Positions 51,768 through 60,352 are shown, counted from the first letter of the stretch. The stretch: DNA of 64,000 nucleotides from Avichristensenella sp031549905 (GCA_031549905.1 JAVBPC010000011.1:23162-87161), one strand, 5' to 3'. Notes: a model not told the origin generated them from the sequence alone. Numbers and translations are program-made.

Positions 51768-52830
51768 CCCGCGCCGTCTCGTGTATCCGGGCGTCCAGCT
51801 CGGCCAGCAGCTCCGGCCGTTCGCCACAGAGCCTGCGCATCGCCTCGAAGGACGGGCGCTTATGCACGGGCACATCGCTGCCCACACCGTCGTCCTGATG
51901 GCCATACAGATGGATGCGCACCAGGTCGAACGCATTGCACAGCCTCCCGCCCGCAGGGTCGCTATCATGGTGCGAATAAGCAAAATCGCCGTGGTCATAG
52001 ATCACCAGCCCGCCGCTGGTGCTGCCGCCCGCGTAAGTGTACCGACCCTCGCCGCACGGCACATATACCTCCGCCAGAAATTCCTCAATGGCGGCTGGCA
52101 CGTCGTATACCCGGCAGAACGCCCCCACAACGCCGGGCTTCTCACGCGGGTCGCCCTGCTTGTCCGCGTGTTTCCGCCGCTCCGTCGTCGTCCGGGAAGA
52201 CACGGGCCACAGGCTCATGTCGCGCCAGTCGGCATACTCCGCCAGGGCGGCGTCTGGATCCAGCCACGGGCCGTCTATATAGTCAAACAGGTATTCCCCG
52301 TCCTTCGGCGTGGAAGGGTAGTACATCAGGCGGTTGGCCTGGTAGGTCGTATCGTCGAACTGTTCAATGTCCAGCCAGGACGCCACCAGGCGGCCCAAGG
52401 CTTCGTATTCGTCCGGCGTCACAGGCCGCGCCAGCGGCCAGAGTAGGCGCAGCCTGGGTTTCTCCGGCGTGTGGCTGTGCGTGGTGTGCATGCAGGCGGC
52501 ATAGCCCAGCAGCAAGCCCGCATCCTCCCACAGGGACAGCCCGCCATAGTCCGCGTCCAGCGCCAGCAGCTGCCGGAACGCCACGCTCTTGCGCGAACCG
52601 TTCTGCAGCGCCCCGCCGACAAACCCGCCCACGTCCTTGATCTCTCCGCGCTGATCGCGCGACATGGCGGCATATTCTTCCACCGTTTCCCCGGTGCGTA
52701 TCGGCTCCGCGAAACGGCGAAGCAGGTCGCCCCACCGGATGCCCCGCCGCTTCCATTCCGTTTCTTTCCGGCTCCGGCCTTCGGAGATGATCATCTCACC
52801 GTCATGCCGTAGCGCTGTTATTGATTGCAT
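51682..52830 (-). CDS. phage primase-polymerase (VirE-type N-terminal half)
   Basis: The 382-residue protein resembles the N-terminal prim-pol part of VirE-like phage primases: VEEYAAMSRDQRGEIKDVGG, ALDADYGGLSLWEDA, STPKDGEYLFDYIDGPWLDP, GVVGAFCRVYDVPAAIEEFL and FAYSHHDSDPAGGRLCNAFD. The start at 52830 (MQSITAL) follows AGGTGAG. It overlaps the helicase gene by 86 bp in another frame; in relatives both activities are often in one protein. Confidence 0.7.
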   Translation of the reverse strand: MQSITALRHDGEMIISEGRSRKETEWKRRGIRWGDLLRRFAEPIRTGETVEEYAAMSRDQRGEIKDVGGFVGGALQNGSRKSVAFRQLLALDADYGGLSLWEDAGLLLGYAACMHTTHSHTPEKPRLRLLWPLARPVTPDEYEALGRLVASWLDIEQFDDTTYQANRLMYYPSTPKDGEYLFDYIDGPWLDPDAALAEYADWRDMSLWPVSSRTTTERRKHADKQGDPREKPGVVGAFCRVYDVPAAIEEFLAEVYVPCGEGRYTYAGGSTSGGLVIYDHGDFAYSHHDSDPAGGRLCNAFDLVRIHLYGHQDDGVGSDVPVHKRPSFEAMRRLCGERPELLAELDARIHETARDALRGHAAGRSQAALSACRGRQGGKGKS

Positions 52831-52980
52831 GTGCTCACCTGCTTTCTTGTCGAAATTTGATCTTTTCTTCAATTTTATGGCAGGACTTCGATACCCAAGC
52901 CCAGAACTTGTAACCAATCCATAGCAGTGCAAAACGAAAAATCTTCTTCATAAAACCTCCACAATGAAAGGGTGTATTGC

Positions 52981-53979
52981 ATGCCTCTTCCTGATCTCAT
53001 TCCCAAGAGCATTGATGAAGCAGCTAACAATGTCCTAGGGCCTATAACAAAAGGGATGGGAAAAGCCCTTGAGGATATTTTTCTTTTGTGTTTTGGCTGG
53101 TTGGGGTTTACCGCTGATAAACGCCGTATTAAATACAAGGTTGGCTTAGAGAAGTTTGCAGAAGACGTATGCACAAAGACAAAAGCCGTTCCAACGGAAA
53201 GATTAATTGAGCCGAACACCCAGATTGTCATGAACGCTATGAACGATGCGCGTAGCTGTGTTGAGGATGACGATTTGCGGGGATTGTTTGCAAACCTAAT
53301 TGCGTCGTCTGTTGATTCTGCAAAAGCAAGCTTTGTGCACCCCTCCTTTTCGGGGGCAATTAGTAGAATGTCGGCAAATGATGCGCGAAACCTGACCCTA
53401 TTTAAGCATAGGGCAAATTTTCCAATTGTTCGCATGGAGTTAGCCTGCGCAAAAAGTGGGGATTTGTTTGAAGGCGATGAGCTAATACCTGAAAACGACT
53501 TGACTTCGCCCCTCGACAAGTTGTCAGCGCTGAAAAAAAGCATAGCTGACTTTGAAGCAAATGAGCAGGCGCATAAAAAAGGTGGGATATTGTTCCAAGA
53601 CAATGTGTTTCTTGGCAATCCCGGAAACATAGACATAAAACAACAAGCAGCATCAATAACGTATCTTGAATCATTAGGTTTTATTCGTTCGACATTCTTA
53701 CAGCATTTGGTAGCTGAAGATGAGTACTCAGCATTTGATGAGTTGCCTGTTGTTAAGGGCTGTAAAGCACTGCTTGATGGAGACGTATTAAGATACGGGA
53801 GTGAGCCTGTACACGAGGCAATAACGGTGCTACAAAATAGCAGTATACTATCTAGCATAATCTTGGCAACAAAACCCGCGATTGCAGAATTTCGAGAGAT
53901 GTACAAAGAACTGAGAATAGCAAAGGGTATGGTTAGTATTACTCCCATCGGAAAACAGTTCTTAGATGTCTGCACCTAA
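52981..53979 (+). CDS. Abi-alpha (DUF4393)-like protein
   Basis: The 332-residue protein begins MPLPDLIPKSIDEAANNVLG and has the DUF4393/Abi-alpha pattern in the first 130 residues (LEKFAEDVCTKTKAVPTERL, LRGLFANLIASSVDSAKASF, VHPSFSGAISRMSANDARNL). Some members are linked to abortive infection. The gene is on the strand opposite to its neighbours and is clearly more AT-rich, so it is an acquired cargo gene, probably expressed in the lysogen. AAAGGGTG precedes the ATG. Confidence 0.7.
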   Translation: MPLPDLIPKSIDEAANNVLGPITKGMGKALEDIFLLCFGWLGFTADKRRIKYKVGLEKFAEDVCTKTKAVPTERLIEPNTQIVMNAMNDARSCVEDDDLRGLFANLIASSVDSAKASFVHPSFSGAISRMSANDARNLTLFKHRANFPIVRMELACAKSGDLFEGDELIPENDLTSPLDKLSALKKSIADFEANEQAHKKGGILFQDNVFLGNPGNIDIKQQAASITYLESLGFIRSTFLQHLVAEDEYSAFDELPVVKGCKALLDGDVLRYGSEPVHEAITVLQNSSILSSIILATKPAIAEFREMYKELRIAKGMVSITPIGKQFLDVCT

Positions 53980-53981
53980 CA

Positions 53982-55928
53982 TCAGTCCTTTCTATAAAAT
54001 CGCGTTATATACCCATCCCCCCGCAGCAGTAGCCCCGGCGCCCATTCCACCCCGCGCCCCATCACGGCGCAGATGTCTTTCAGCGCCACCTCGGCCGCCT
54101 GCCGGGGTACCTCCACCACCATTTCGTCATGCACATGCATCACGATCTCAGGATACCGCAGCTCCACCGCAATCAGGGCATCCCGCAGGCAGTCGCGGGC
54201 CAACGCCTGCACGATGTTCTCCACCAGCTTCGGGCCGTAGGTTTCCGCCCGGCCCCATTTGCCCGCCTCGGTGCTCTCGTATGAAATGACTTCGCCATAC
54301 TTGCCGTCCACAATCCGGGGCCGTACATAGCGCATCTCCCGCCCGCTGGGCAGCTTGATGTGCAGCATATTCGCCTCGTAGCGCATGCGGATTCCGTGCG
54401 GCAGCCGGGCGCTGCTGCGCAGCCTCACCGTTTCCATGGCGGCGCTGCCCACGGTTTCCCATAAGGCCACGATGGCGGGGTTCGCCTGCCGCCAGGCGTA
54501 GACAAGGGGTTTTAGCTCCTTTTCTGCCAAACCCATCTCCAGCGCGCCCATAGCGGTCAGCGCGCCGACCGATCCGCCATATCCAAGGGCCAGTTCCGCG
54601 ATCTTGCCCTTCTGCCGCATCGGGTCACCCTTCTTCACGCTGCCCTCCGGCAAGTGAAACATCCGCTCCGCGCTGGCCTCGTAAATCTTCCCGTTCCCGG
54701 CGAACACATCCATCCGCCATTTCTCGCCCGCCAGCCACGCAATGACCCGCGCCTCAATGGCGCTGAAATCCGCCACCACGAACACATATCCATCCCTGGG
54801 CACGAACGCCGTGCGGATCAGCTCGGACAGCGTGGCGGGGACGTTGCCAAACAACATTTCCAACCCTTCGCGATCCCCGTCCAGCACCACTTCCCGCGCC
54901 AGCGCCAAATCCGGCAGGTGGTTCTGTGGCAGATTTTGCACCTGAACCAGCCGCCCGGCCCATCGCCCTGTCCGGTTTGCGCCGTAAAATTGGAACAGCC
55001 CCCTCACGCGCCCATCCCGGCACACGGACCGCTGAATCGCTTCATACTTGCTAACCGATGTTTTCCCCAGTTCCTGCCGGATGGCAAGCACCCGGTCTTT
55101 TACTGCATCCGCACACTCCAGCCGCATTGCGGCCACGCTCTTCTTGTTCAGGCTCTCCACCACACCCAGCCAATCCTTGAGCTGGCTGACGCTGTTGGGG
55201 TTTGAAAGCCCCGTCAGACATATAGCCTCCGCCGTCAGCAGCTCGGTGTGCTCTGTGGATAGCCGGATCGCTTGATCGACGAGCCGCCTGTCCACCCGGA
55301 CGCCCCGCTGGTTGATCCGCTGATCCATCTCCCACGCCTTCTGCTCGATTTCCGGCACCGGAAACCGCGCCAGCCGCCGGCGGATCTCCCGTTCCACCTC
55401 CACATCCTGCACGCAGTACGCCTTGAACGCGGCCCATTTCTCCGGCGCGTGGTGTGGCAGGTTCCGTGTACGGCCGCCGTTTGACTTGGTGGGCTTGCAC
55501 GGCAAGGAGAAATACCGAATCAAATCCTTGCCCTCTTTAAGCTTCTGCTTTTCCTGTGGCAGCCGTAGCGCCTCCGCCACCGCCCCCAGGGAACGCGGCA
55601 GGCCCAGCGTCGCGGCGTGCACGGCCGTACAGCACCACTGGTGCACCGTCCTGGCGAAATCCACTTCCTTTATATAAGCTTGCAAACAGGTTAGCTCAAA
55701 GTTGGCGTTGTACGCGGTCTTGATCACCGTCGGATCGGTGAACGCATCCAGCACTTCCACCGGCAGGGTTTCCCCGCTGGCGAAGTCCACCAGCTGTATC
55801 GGTTCATCGTCAAAAGCGTAGGCAAGCAGCAGCACGGCGAAATCCGGCGCTTCCGCGTACCGGTACACGCCGCACCGCAGCAGGTCCACGCTGGAAAACG
55901 TCTCGATGTCCACGGATAATGTTCTCAT
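53982..55928 (-). CDS. phage DNA polymerase, family A with 3'-5' exonuclease
   Basis: The 648-residue polymerase starts with exonuclease motif I LSVDIETFSSVDL. The polymerase domain has motif A VVADFSAIEARVIAWLAGE, the O-helix region around RQKGKIAELALGYGGSVGAL (conserved Lys, Tyr and Gly) and motif C MHVHDEMVVEVP. It copies phage DNA, with prim-pol and the D5-like helicase nearby. Length and motif order match phage Pol A of Firmicutes siphoviruses. Confidence 0.9.
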   Translation of the reverse strand: MRTLSVDIETFSSVDLLRCGVYRYAEAPDFAVLLLAYAFDDEPIQLVDFASGETLPVEVLDAFTDPTVIKTAYNANFELTCLQAYIKEVDFARTVHQWCCTAVHAATLGLPRSLGAVAEALRLPQEKQKLKEGKDLIRYFSLPCKPTKSNGGRTRNLPHHAPEKWAAFKAYCVQDVEVEREIRRRLARFPVPEIEQKAWEMDQRINQRGVRVDRRLVDQAIRLSTEHTELLTAEAICLTGLSNPNSVSQLKDWLGVVESLNKKSVAAMRLECADAVKDRVLAIRQELGKTSVSKYEAIQRSVCRDGRVRGLFQFYGANRTGRWAGRLVQVQNLPQNHLPDLALAREVVLDGDREGLEMLFGNVPATLSELIRTAFVPRDGYVFVVADFSAIEARVIAWLAGEKWRMDVFAGNGKIYEASAERMFHLPEGSVKKGDPMRQKGKIAELALGYGGSVGALTAMGALEMGLAEKELKPLVYAWRQANPAIVALWETVGSAAMETVRLRSSARLPHGIRMRYEANMLHIKLPSGREMRYVRPRIVDGKYGEVISYESTEAGKWGRAETYGPKLVENIVQALARDCLRDALIAVELRYPEIVMHVHDEMVVEVPRQAAEVALKDICAVMGRGVEWAPGLLLRGDGYITRFYRKD

Positions 55929-55945
55929 GCTGCCCTCCTATAGCT

Positions 55946-55975
55946 GAAAAAAGGGGCCGCCGCATGACGGCCCCC
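55946..55975 (-). terminator. terminator between the DUF2815 and polymerase genes
   Basis: On the minus strand GGGGCCG and CGGCCCC form a 7-bp GC stem with an 8-nt loop, followed by six T. It probably attenuates early transcription before the polymerase gene. Confidence 0.65.
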
Positions 55976-55980
55976 ATCGT

Positions 55981-56544
55981 TCAGTTCAAAAACCCATCAT
56001 CGTCATCATCTTCCACATCGTCCGGGAACTCGTCCTCGGGTTTCGTCCTGCCACCGCCCAGCGGATCCCCGTCGGCAAGCTTCTGCACATGGTTCAGGCC
56101 CGCAGCGACACCCTTGTTGCCGCTGGTGTTATAGGCATAGAAGTTGATCACCGCCCGGCCGTAGCAGCCGGAATAGAATTCCGTGGTGTCGATGATCTCC
56201 TGCTTGTTCCGGTCCACAATGCCGGGCTTGTTCTTGCTGGATGCGTTCAACACCCAATGCCCCTTGCACTCCGGGCCGTACTCATCACCTTCATCGTTCT
56301 TAATCCCATCGCCGTCGTGCAGCGTGTGCTTGAGCTTGTCCGGTATCTTCCCACCAAACTTATCCCCGCTGCTGAGGCGCGCGGCCTCGATGGCCTCCTT
56401 GATCTTTCTAAGGGTTGTCTTGTCGGATTTGGGGATCAGTAGGCACACGCTGTACTTGGCCTCCTGGCCTTCGCTGGCCGCGCGGGGCTTGAACACGTTG
56501 ACGTACGAAAAGCGAACCTTGCCGGTCAATACCTTTGTTTCCAT
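55981..56544 (-). CDS. DUF2815 family phage ssDNA-binding-like protein
   Basis: The 187-residue protein (METKVLTGKVRFSYVNVFKP, RAASEGQEAKYSVCLLIPKS, GHWVLNASSKNKPGIVDRNK, FYSGCYGRAVINFYAYNTSG) matches DUF2815, thought to be a single-strand binding protein working with the polymerase. It ends in an acidic tail (DDVEDDDDDGFLN) as SSBs do. The start at 56544 is chosen; TTG at 56550 is possible. Confidence 0.8.
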   Translation of the reverse strand: METKVLTGKVRFSYVNVFKPRAASEGQEAKYSVCLLIPKSDKTTLRKIKEAIEAARLSSGDKFGGKIPDKLKHTLHDGDGIKNDEGDEYGPECKGHWVLNASSKNKPGIVDRNKQEIIDTTEFYSGCYGRAVINFYAYNTSGNKGVAAGLNHVQKLADGDPLGGGRTKPEDEFPDDVEDDDDDGFLN

Positions 56545-56546
56545 AA

Positions 56547-57710
56547 TCAAATAGCCTCCTCAAACTCTTTCTGCGCTTGTGTCACGGTGTCCATCGCCGG
56601 GCGTTTATCCGTTTCAGGCACCAGGGTCGGCGCGCCCTCTGGTTTTACGATCAGGCCGCCCAGCACTTCGGGCAGTTTTTTCCTGCCCACCAGCTTCTCC
56701 AGGTCGCCGATCCCGCGCAGCTTGCAGATTTGTGCCATTTTGAACCCTTCCAGCTCCAGCGTCTCGATGGCGGCCTTTTCATCGGTGATGATCCGGTCGG
56801 ATTTTCCGGCCACTAGCTTCCAGCCGGGCCAGTGCTTCCCATTTTCCACGGCCTGCCGCTGCGCGAACGTCTTGATCTCCTTGGCCCATTTGGCAAGCTC
56901 CTCCGCCCTGCCGATGATCTCCGCAATCTCGCCGTCGGTGAGCGCCTCCGGGTCGCGAAACTCGTACCGCGCCAGCTCGAGCTGGTCGAACGCCCGCTTG
57001 CGGCAAATTTCCTTCGCACGGCACCAACGGCAGTGCTCGCCGCTGGCGAAGTCGCCCTTGCCCTCCGCAGCAAGCTTTGCGCGGGGAATCACCACATCAT
57101 TTGCCCATTGCAGCAGCTCCCCGGCGGTCAGCGTTTCGGTAGTGATGCTCTCCAGGCGCGGCTGCATGATGTGCATGCGGACCTCTTTGATGTCGTAGAG
57201 CATGTCCAGCTCGTTGAACGCACCCAGGCCGTACAGTCGCAGTTGTGGGTTGTTGTGCGCGTCCACCGGTACGCCCTTGCCGTATTTCAGGTCGATCACG
57301 TCCACGCGGCCTTCTGCCACGATCACCACGTCACCCGTGCCGAACCCGTCCGGCACCCAGCGGGAGAAGTCCAACCGCATCTCCAGCGCAATCGCCGGAT
57401 CGGGGCATGCCTCCTTCGCCTGATCGATGATCCGCATGACGTAATCGATGTAGGTATCCAGGTATTCGTCCATCACTGGGCCGTACAGCGGATCGACCTG
57501 TAGCTTCTTCATCGCGGCGTTATACTTGCGCTTGTCTGTCATCCCCAGCGCGTAGGAAAGCCGCGCTTCGGCGATCGCGTGCGCCAGGGTGCCGGTCAGG
57601 GCGTCCTCCGATACCCGTGATTCGCCCAGATGCTCTTCGAACCTGGCGCTGGGTGGGCACGCCAGCCAGCGGTGTGATCCGCTGGCCGACAGTAGGGCGT
57701 GTTTCGTCAT
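56547..57710 (-). CDS. DUF2800 family phage nuclease-like protein
   Basis: The 387-residue protein begins with the typical HALLSASGSHRWLACPPSAR and has GTLAHAIAEARL, ALEMRLDFSRWVPDGFGTGD, VVIVAEGRVDVIDLKYGKGV and CRWCRAKEICRKRAFDQLEL, a Cas4/RecB-like exonuclease pattern with D, E, K residues and an incomplete Cys cluster. It belongs to the replication/recombination module, directly before the DUF2815 gene. Confidence 0.8.
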   Translation of the reverse strand: MTKHALLSASGSHRWLACPPSARFEEHLGESRVSEDALTGTLAHAIAEARLSYALGMTDKRKYNAAMKKLQVDPLYGPVMDEYLDTYIDYVMRIIDQAKEACPDPAIALEMRLDFSRWVPDGFGTGDVVIVAEGRVDVIDLKYGKGVPVDAHNNPQLRLYGLGAFNELDMLYDIKEVRMHIMQPRLESITTETLTAGELLQWANDVVIPRAKLAAEGKGDFASGEHCRWCRAKEICRKRAFDQLELARYEFRDPEALTDGEIAEIIGRAEELAKWAKEIKTFAQRQAVENGKHWPGWKLVAGKSDRIITDEKAAIETLELEGFKMAQICKLRGIGDLEKLVGRKKLPEVLGGLIVKPEGAPTLVPETDKRPAMDTVTQAQKEFEEAI

Positions 57711-58039
57711 CGCAAGGCCTCCTTCGCCGCTTCGATGGCGGCACCGTACGCGCTTTCGGGCAGTTCGGACAGAGCTTCCACGCCATGGGCTTGCAGAATG
57801 CCCTTGGCGGCCGCCGCGCCCTTGGCTTTCCTAAGATCGCCCAGCGCCGCGCGCACTTCGGTTAGCAGATAGGTTTTCTCGGGTTTGGCTGCAGCTTCGG
57901 TTGTGTGGGTAGGCTGTTCTGTTTTCACCGGCTCCGCCGTAGTGGTAATAGGCTTCTGCACCGCAGCAATCCCGCTGCCCTGCAGCTGGCTGATAGCGTC
58001 CTGCATGTTTGTGGCTTCGATCTGGATCGTGATAAGCAT
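57707..58039 (-). CDS. hypothetical phage early protein
   Basis: The 110-residue protein has a short N-terminal strand-helix (MLITIQIEATNMQDAISQLQ), a Thr/Pro/Glu linker and a C-terminal helical part (LTEVRAALGDLRKAKGAAAA, KGILQAHGVEALSELPESAY) like small proteins often encoded before DUF2800. The stop overlaps the DUF2800 start. Its 5' end and ribosome site are duplicated 317 bp upstream. Confidence 0.6.
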   Translation of the reverse strand: MLITIQIEATNMQDAISQLQGSGIAAVQKPITTTAEPVKTEQPTHTTEAAAKPEKTYLLTEVRAALGDLRKAKGAAAAKGILQAHGVEALSELPESAYGAAIEAAKEALR

Positions 58040-58385
58040 TGATTTTCCTATCCTTTCTATGGTAAACTCGTTATGGTATCCTTAGCCTATGAAGCGATCT
58101 GGGGTGATCCAAAATGGTGAAATGGTTGAGACGCCTTTTCTTTCGGAATCGCTGTCCGCATTGCATGAGCCGTAATATTCGCACCCTCGGCTTAGTGGAG
58201 CAGCAGCCCCAACCGAAAGTGGTTGTGCATATAGGCTGGGAAGGCCGCCCTGAAAGCGATTTATACGCTATGTTCTGTTGTGACTGCCATGCGAAGTTCA
58301 CAGAAAGAGTTGTTACCAGCACTCAGTCCACAAGGACACTGGATCGAGATAAGCATTGATTTTCCTATCCTTTCTATGGTAGACT
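58022..58385. repeat. 47-bp direct repeat flanking an inserted segment
   Basis: Copies at 58022-58068 and 58339-58385 differ at two bases. Each carries the 5' end, ATG and ribosome site of the 57707-58039 gene (minus strand). The 270 bp between them hold a plus-strand frame with four cysteines. This looks like a duplication or insertion by recombination. Confidence 0.75.
58114..58359 (+). CDS. small zinc-ribbon-like protein in the repeat-flanked insert
   Basis: The 81-residue basic protein has CPHCMSRNIRTLGL and FCCDCHAKFTE, two CxxC-type knuckles that could bind one zinc ion. It lies in the reverse direction to neighbouring early genes and ends within the second copy of the direct repeat. 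A TTGATT/TAAACT pair in the first copy could act as its promoter. No clear ribosome site is seen, so it may not be expressed. Confidence 0.4.
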   Translation: MVKWLRRLFFRNRCPHCMSRNIRTLGLVEQQPQPKVVVHIGWEGRPESDLYAMFCCDCHAKFTERVVTSTQSTRTLDRDKH

Positions 58386-58396
58386 ATTCGTGTGGG

Positions 58397-58678
58397 TTAG
58401 GTCATGGCCTGTTCAGCGTTGGCGCGCTGGCAGGCCTTTTTTGTATACTCCCGAACATTCATCACGCAGACTGCTTCCAAGAAACCGCGCAGCGTGTAGT
58501 AGTGGAGTTGGTAAGCACCAATCCCAAAGATGCTGTAGTGCGTACCAGACACAAAGTGCCAATCACTGCGCTTCACGCCGGTAAGCTCTTCGCATCGCTT
58601 TTCCGGGATGACATCACGGCCGTTCACCAGCATGGCATTTTCACTGAAAATGGCTTCCGCTTGTTGCTTGTTCATCAT
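58397..58678 (-). CDS. hypothetical phage early protein
   Basis: The 93-residue protein (MMNKQQAEAIFSENAMLVNG, RDVIPEKRCEELTGVKRSDW) is not recognised. It has no membrane segment. GGGAGGG precedes the ATG at 58678, and the upstream gene's stop overlaps it. Confidence 0.5.
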   Translation of the reverse strand: MMNKQQAEAIFSENAMLVNGRDVIPEKRCEELTGVKRSDWHFVSGTHYSIFGIGAYQLHYYTLRGFLEAVCVMNVREYTKKACQRANAEQAMT

Positions 58679-58902
58679 GATGGGTTCCCTCCCAAAATCA
58701 CCAGCCGATCCGCCGCCCAGACAAACAGCCCTACAAGCACCCATACCATCACCCAATCAGCGGCATCCCAGGTATAACAGTGCATCCAGGCCAGCAGGAC
58801 CAGTGCGGCAAGACTGGCGAACATCACCAGCACCGGCCCTACCAGGGATGGTTTGCGGCGGTCGGTACAAGGGGTGTGGGTGTAGTTACGGAGGCGGATC
58901 AT
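58675..58902 (-). CDS. small membrane protein, phage early region
   Basis: The 75-residue protein has two hydrophobic helices (SLVGPVLVMFASLAALVLLA and WVMVWVLVGLFVWAADRLVI) after a basic N-terminus. It could be a superinfection or regulatory membrane peptide; there is no direct evidence. It overlaps both neighbouring genes by about 4 bp. Confidence 0.5.
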   Translation of the reverse strand: MIRLRNYTHTPCTDRRKPSLVGPVLVMFASLAALVLLAWMHCYTWDAADWVMVWVLVGLFVWAADRLVILGGNPS

Positions 58903-59144
58903 GGGGTGACCTCGTCAGATTCTTCATTATCAAGCAGCGCCAGCAATGCAAGCGGCAGCGCGCCTTCCGCCTGTTTATCCACTACTTTGAGAAAACTGTG
59001 CGTCATGTTCACCCAGTCAACCCTACCGGTCAGATGTGTGCCGCAGTTGCCGTCATCCTCATGGTTTGTAACGGCAATGAACCCGTCACATGGGACAGTT
59101 TCCAGTACCTCCCCGTCGCGTTCGATGATGAGCCTGATTTTCAT
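58899..59144 (-). CDS. hypothetical phage early protein
   Basis: The 81-residue acidic protein (MKIRLIIERDGEVLETVPCD, VVDKQAEGALPLALLALLDN) is not recognised. It is densely packed in the early operon; AAAGGAG lies upstream. Confidence 0.5.
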   Translation of the reverse strand: MKIRLIIERDGEVLETVPCDGFIAVTNHEDDGNCGTHLTGRVDWVNMTHSFLKVVDKQAEGALPLALLALLDNEESDEVTP

Positions 59145-59156
59145 GTTTTTCTCCTT

Positions 59157-59420
59157 TCAAAATATCGGCGGCCAAACGAAGGACAGCACTTCCTCTTGCG
59201 ATAGCTCCAGCGCCCGTGCCATCCTGCAAAGCTCCTGCACCGTCATCTGCGTGGGATCGCGCTTCCGCCGCCGGGCGGTCGCTTCGGATCGGCCAATAAG
59301 CGAACCAAGTTGACCTTGTTCCAAATGATGCAGGTCCAGTTTGTGGCGGATCAGAGAACCCAGCTCGTGCTTTTTCTCCTTCTTTTTTTGCTCCGCCGCG
59401 TTGATCTTTGTCCTAGGCAT
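59157..59420 (-). CDS. XRE-like DNA-binding protein, phage early region
   Basis: The 87-residue protein has a basic N-terminus and a helix-turn-helix (LHHLEQGQLGSLIGRSEATA, RRRKRDPTQMTVQELCRMAR). The start at 59420 is preceded by AGGAGG inside the upstream gene's end. It probably regulates early transcription. Confidence 0.6.
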   Translation of the reverse strand: MPRTKINAAEQKKKEKKHELGSLIRHKLDLHHLEQGQLGSLIGRSEATARRRKRDPTQMTVQELCRMARALELSQEEVLSFVWPPIF

Positions 59421-59607
59421 GTAAATCCTCCTTTTCGCATTCCAACGCAAAAGCCAACCGGGACAGCCACCACGCGCTGGGTGCCTCCTTGCCGTCCTCC
59501 CACGCCTGATACTCAGAATCGTTGCAGTAGGCTTTCTTCGCCACGTCTCGCTGGGTCATGTTGAGGGTGAGGCGGCGGGCAAGCATCTTTTCTGGTGCAA
59601 ATTCCAT
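59413..59607 (-). CDS. small XRE family regulator
   Basis: The 64-residue protein is a bare helix-turn-helix: KMLARRLTLNMTQRDVAKKA, YCNDSEYQAWEDGKEAPSAW. AAGGAGC precedes the ATG. It overlaps the next gene by 8 bp. Confidence 0.65.
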   Translation of the reverse strand: MEFAPEKMLARRLTLNMTQRDVAKKAYCNDSEYQAWEDGKEAPSAWWLSRLAFALECEKEDLHA

Positions 59608-59628
59608 GGCATGCTCCTTTAGTGGTGA

Positions 59629-59808
59629 TCATAACCACTCAGTTTCAACTTCCTTAAGCGCCTTACAGGTTGCGATGACGGCGCTTATATGCGTCGCGGT
59701 TTCATAGGCATCGTAACAAGAGTTGACTGACAGCACTTTCTTACCGCGCTCCATAAGCAGTTCCAGCTGTTCACGGAGCGCCCTTTTGACCATTTCAGCG
59801 TTTTCCAT
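59629..59808 (-). CDS. hypothetical small early protein
   Basis: The 59-residue helical protein (MENAEMVKRALREQLELLME, SVNSCYDAYETATHISAVIA) is not recognised. GAGGACG lies before the ATG at 59808. Confidence 0.45.
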   Translation of the reverse strand: MENAEMVKRALREQLELLMERGKKVLSVNSCYDAYETATHISAVIATCKALKEVETEWL

Positions 59809-59957
59809 TCTCGCGTCCTCCTTTCCGGTGCGTCGAGTGCTGCCCATACCGCTGCAATTCCTGTGACCGGCAGAGGGGCAGGTGGCTATATAATTTTCAA
59901 GGTGCGGGTCGGTCACACAGACCACACAAGGCATTCACAGAAAGATTCTAAGACCCA

Positions 59958-60176
59958 TTATTGGGACGATTTATCGAAAAAAAGAGACACCTTTTCACTA
60001 TCGAGATGGATGCCCAAAATTTCGCAAATCTTCTCAGCTTGCGCAACATCAAATTGAGTTTTTCCACGCATCTTTGCAGAAAACGTGTTTCTAGACATGC
60101 CCAGAGCTTTGGCAATTTCGCGCTGCGTAAAGCCAGCAGCAACAATTTTACCAGCCAACGCATTTCTGTTTATCAA
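59958..60176 (-). CDS. Cro-like XRE regulator
   Basis: The 72-residue protein has a helix-turn-helix (LAGKIVAAGFTQREIAKALG, MSRNTFSAKMRGKTQFDVAQ) followed by AEKICEILGIHLDSEKVSLF, a pattern seen in phage Cro-type proteins. It diverges from the CI-like repressor across a 176-bp control region, the classic lysis-lysogeny layout, and leads the early operon. Confidence 0.75.
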   Translation of the reverse strand: MINRNALAGKIVAAGFTQREIAKALGMSRNTFSAKMRGKTQFDVAQAEKICEILGIHLDSEKVSLFFDKSSQ

Positions 60177-60205
60177 GTTGTTGCCTCCTTTCCGTCGTCC
60201 TAGTT

Positions 60206-60318
60206 CTGGGACGATCTAAGTCTAGCACAGGCACTTACTTGTTGTCAACCCTATTTTGGGATGAATTGGAGAAAATCGGGGCAAACTGCTTGCATTATTG
60301 GGATGAGCGTGCAATAAT
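60206..60318. promoter_or_regulatory. lysis-lysogeny control region with divergent promoters
   Basis: Minus-strand TTGACA (60243-60248) and TAGACT (60219-60224), 18 bp apart, serve the Cro-like gene. Plus-strand TTGCAT (60290-60295) and AATAAT (60313-60318), 17 bp apart, serve the CI-like gene. TGGGACGA/TTGGGATGA sites near 60207, 60255 and 60297 overlap or flank these promoters; a fourth near 59960 lies at the 3' end of the Cro-like gene. Confidence 0.6.
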
Positions 60319-60352
60319 AAGTCATAGTAATAAAAAGGTCAGGGATCAGGAT

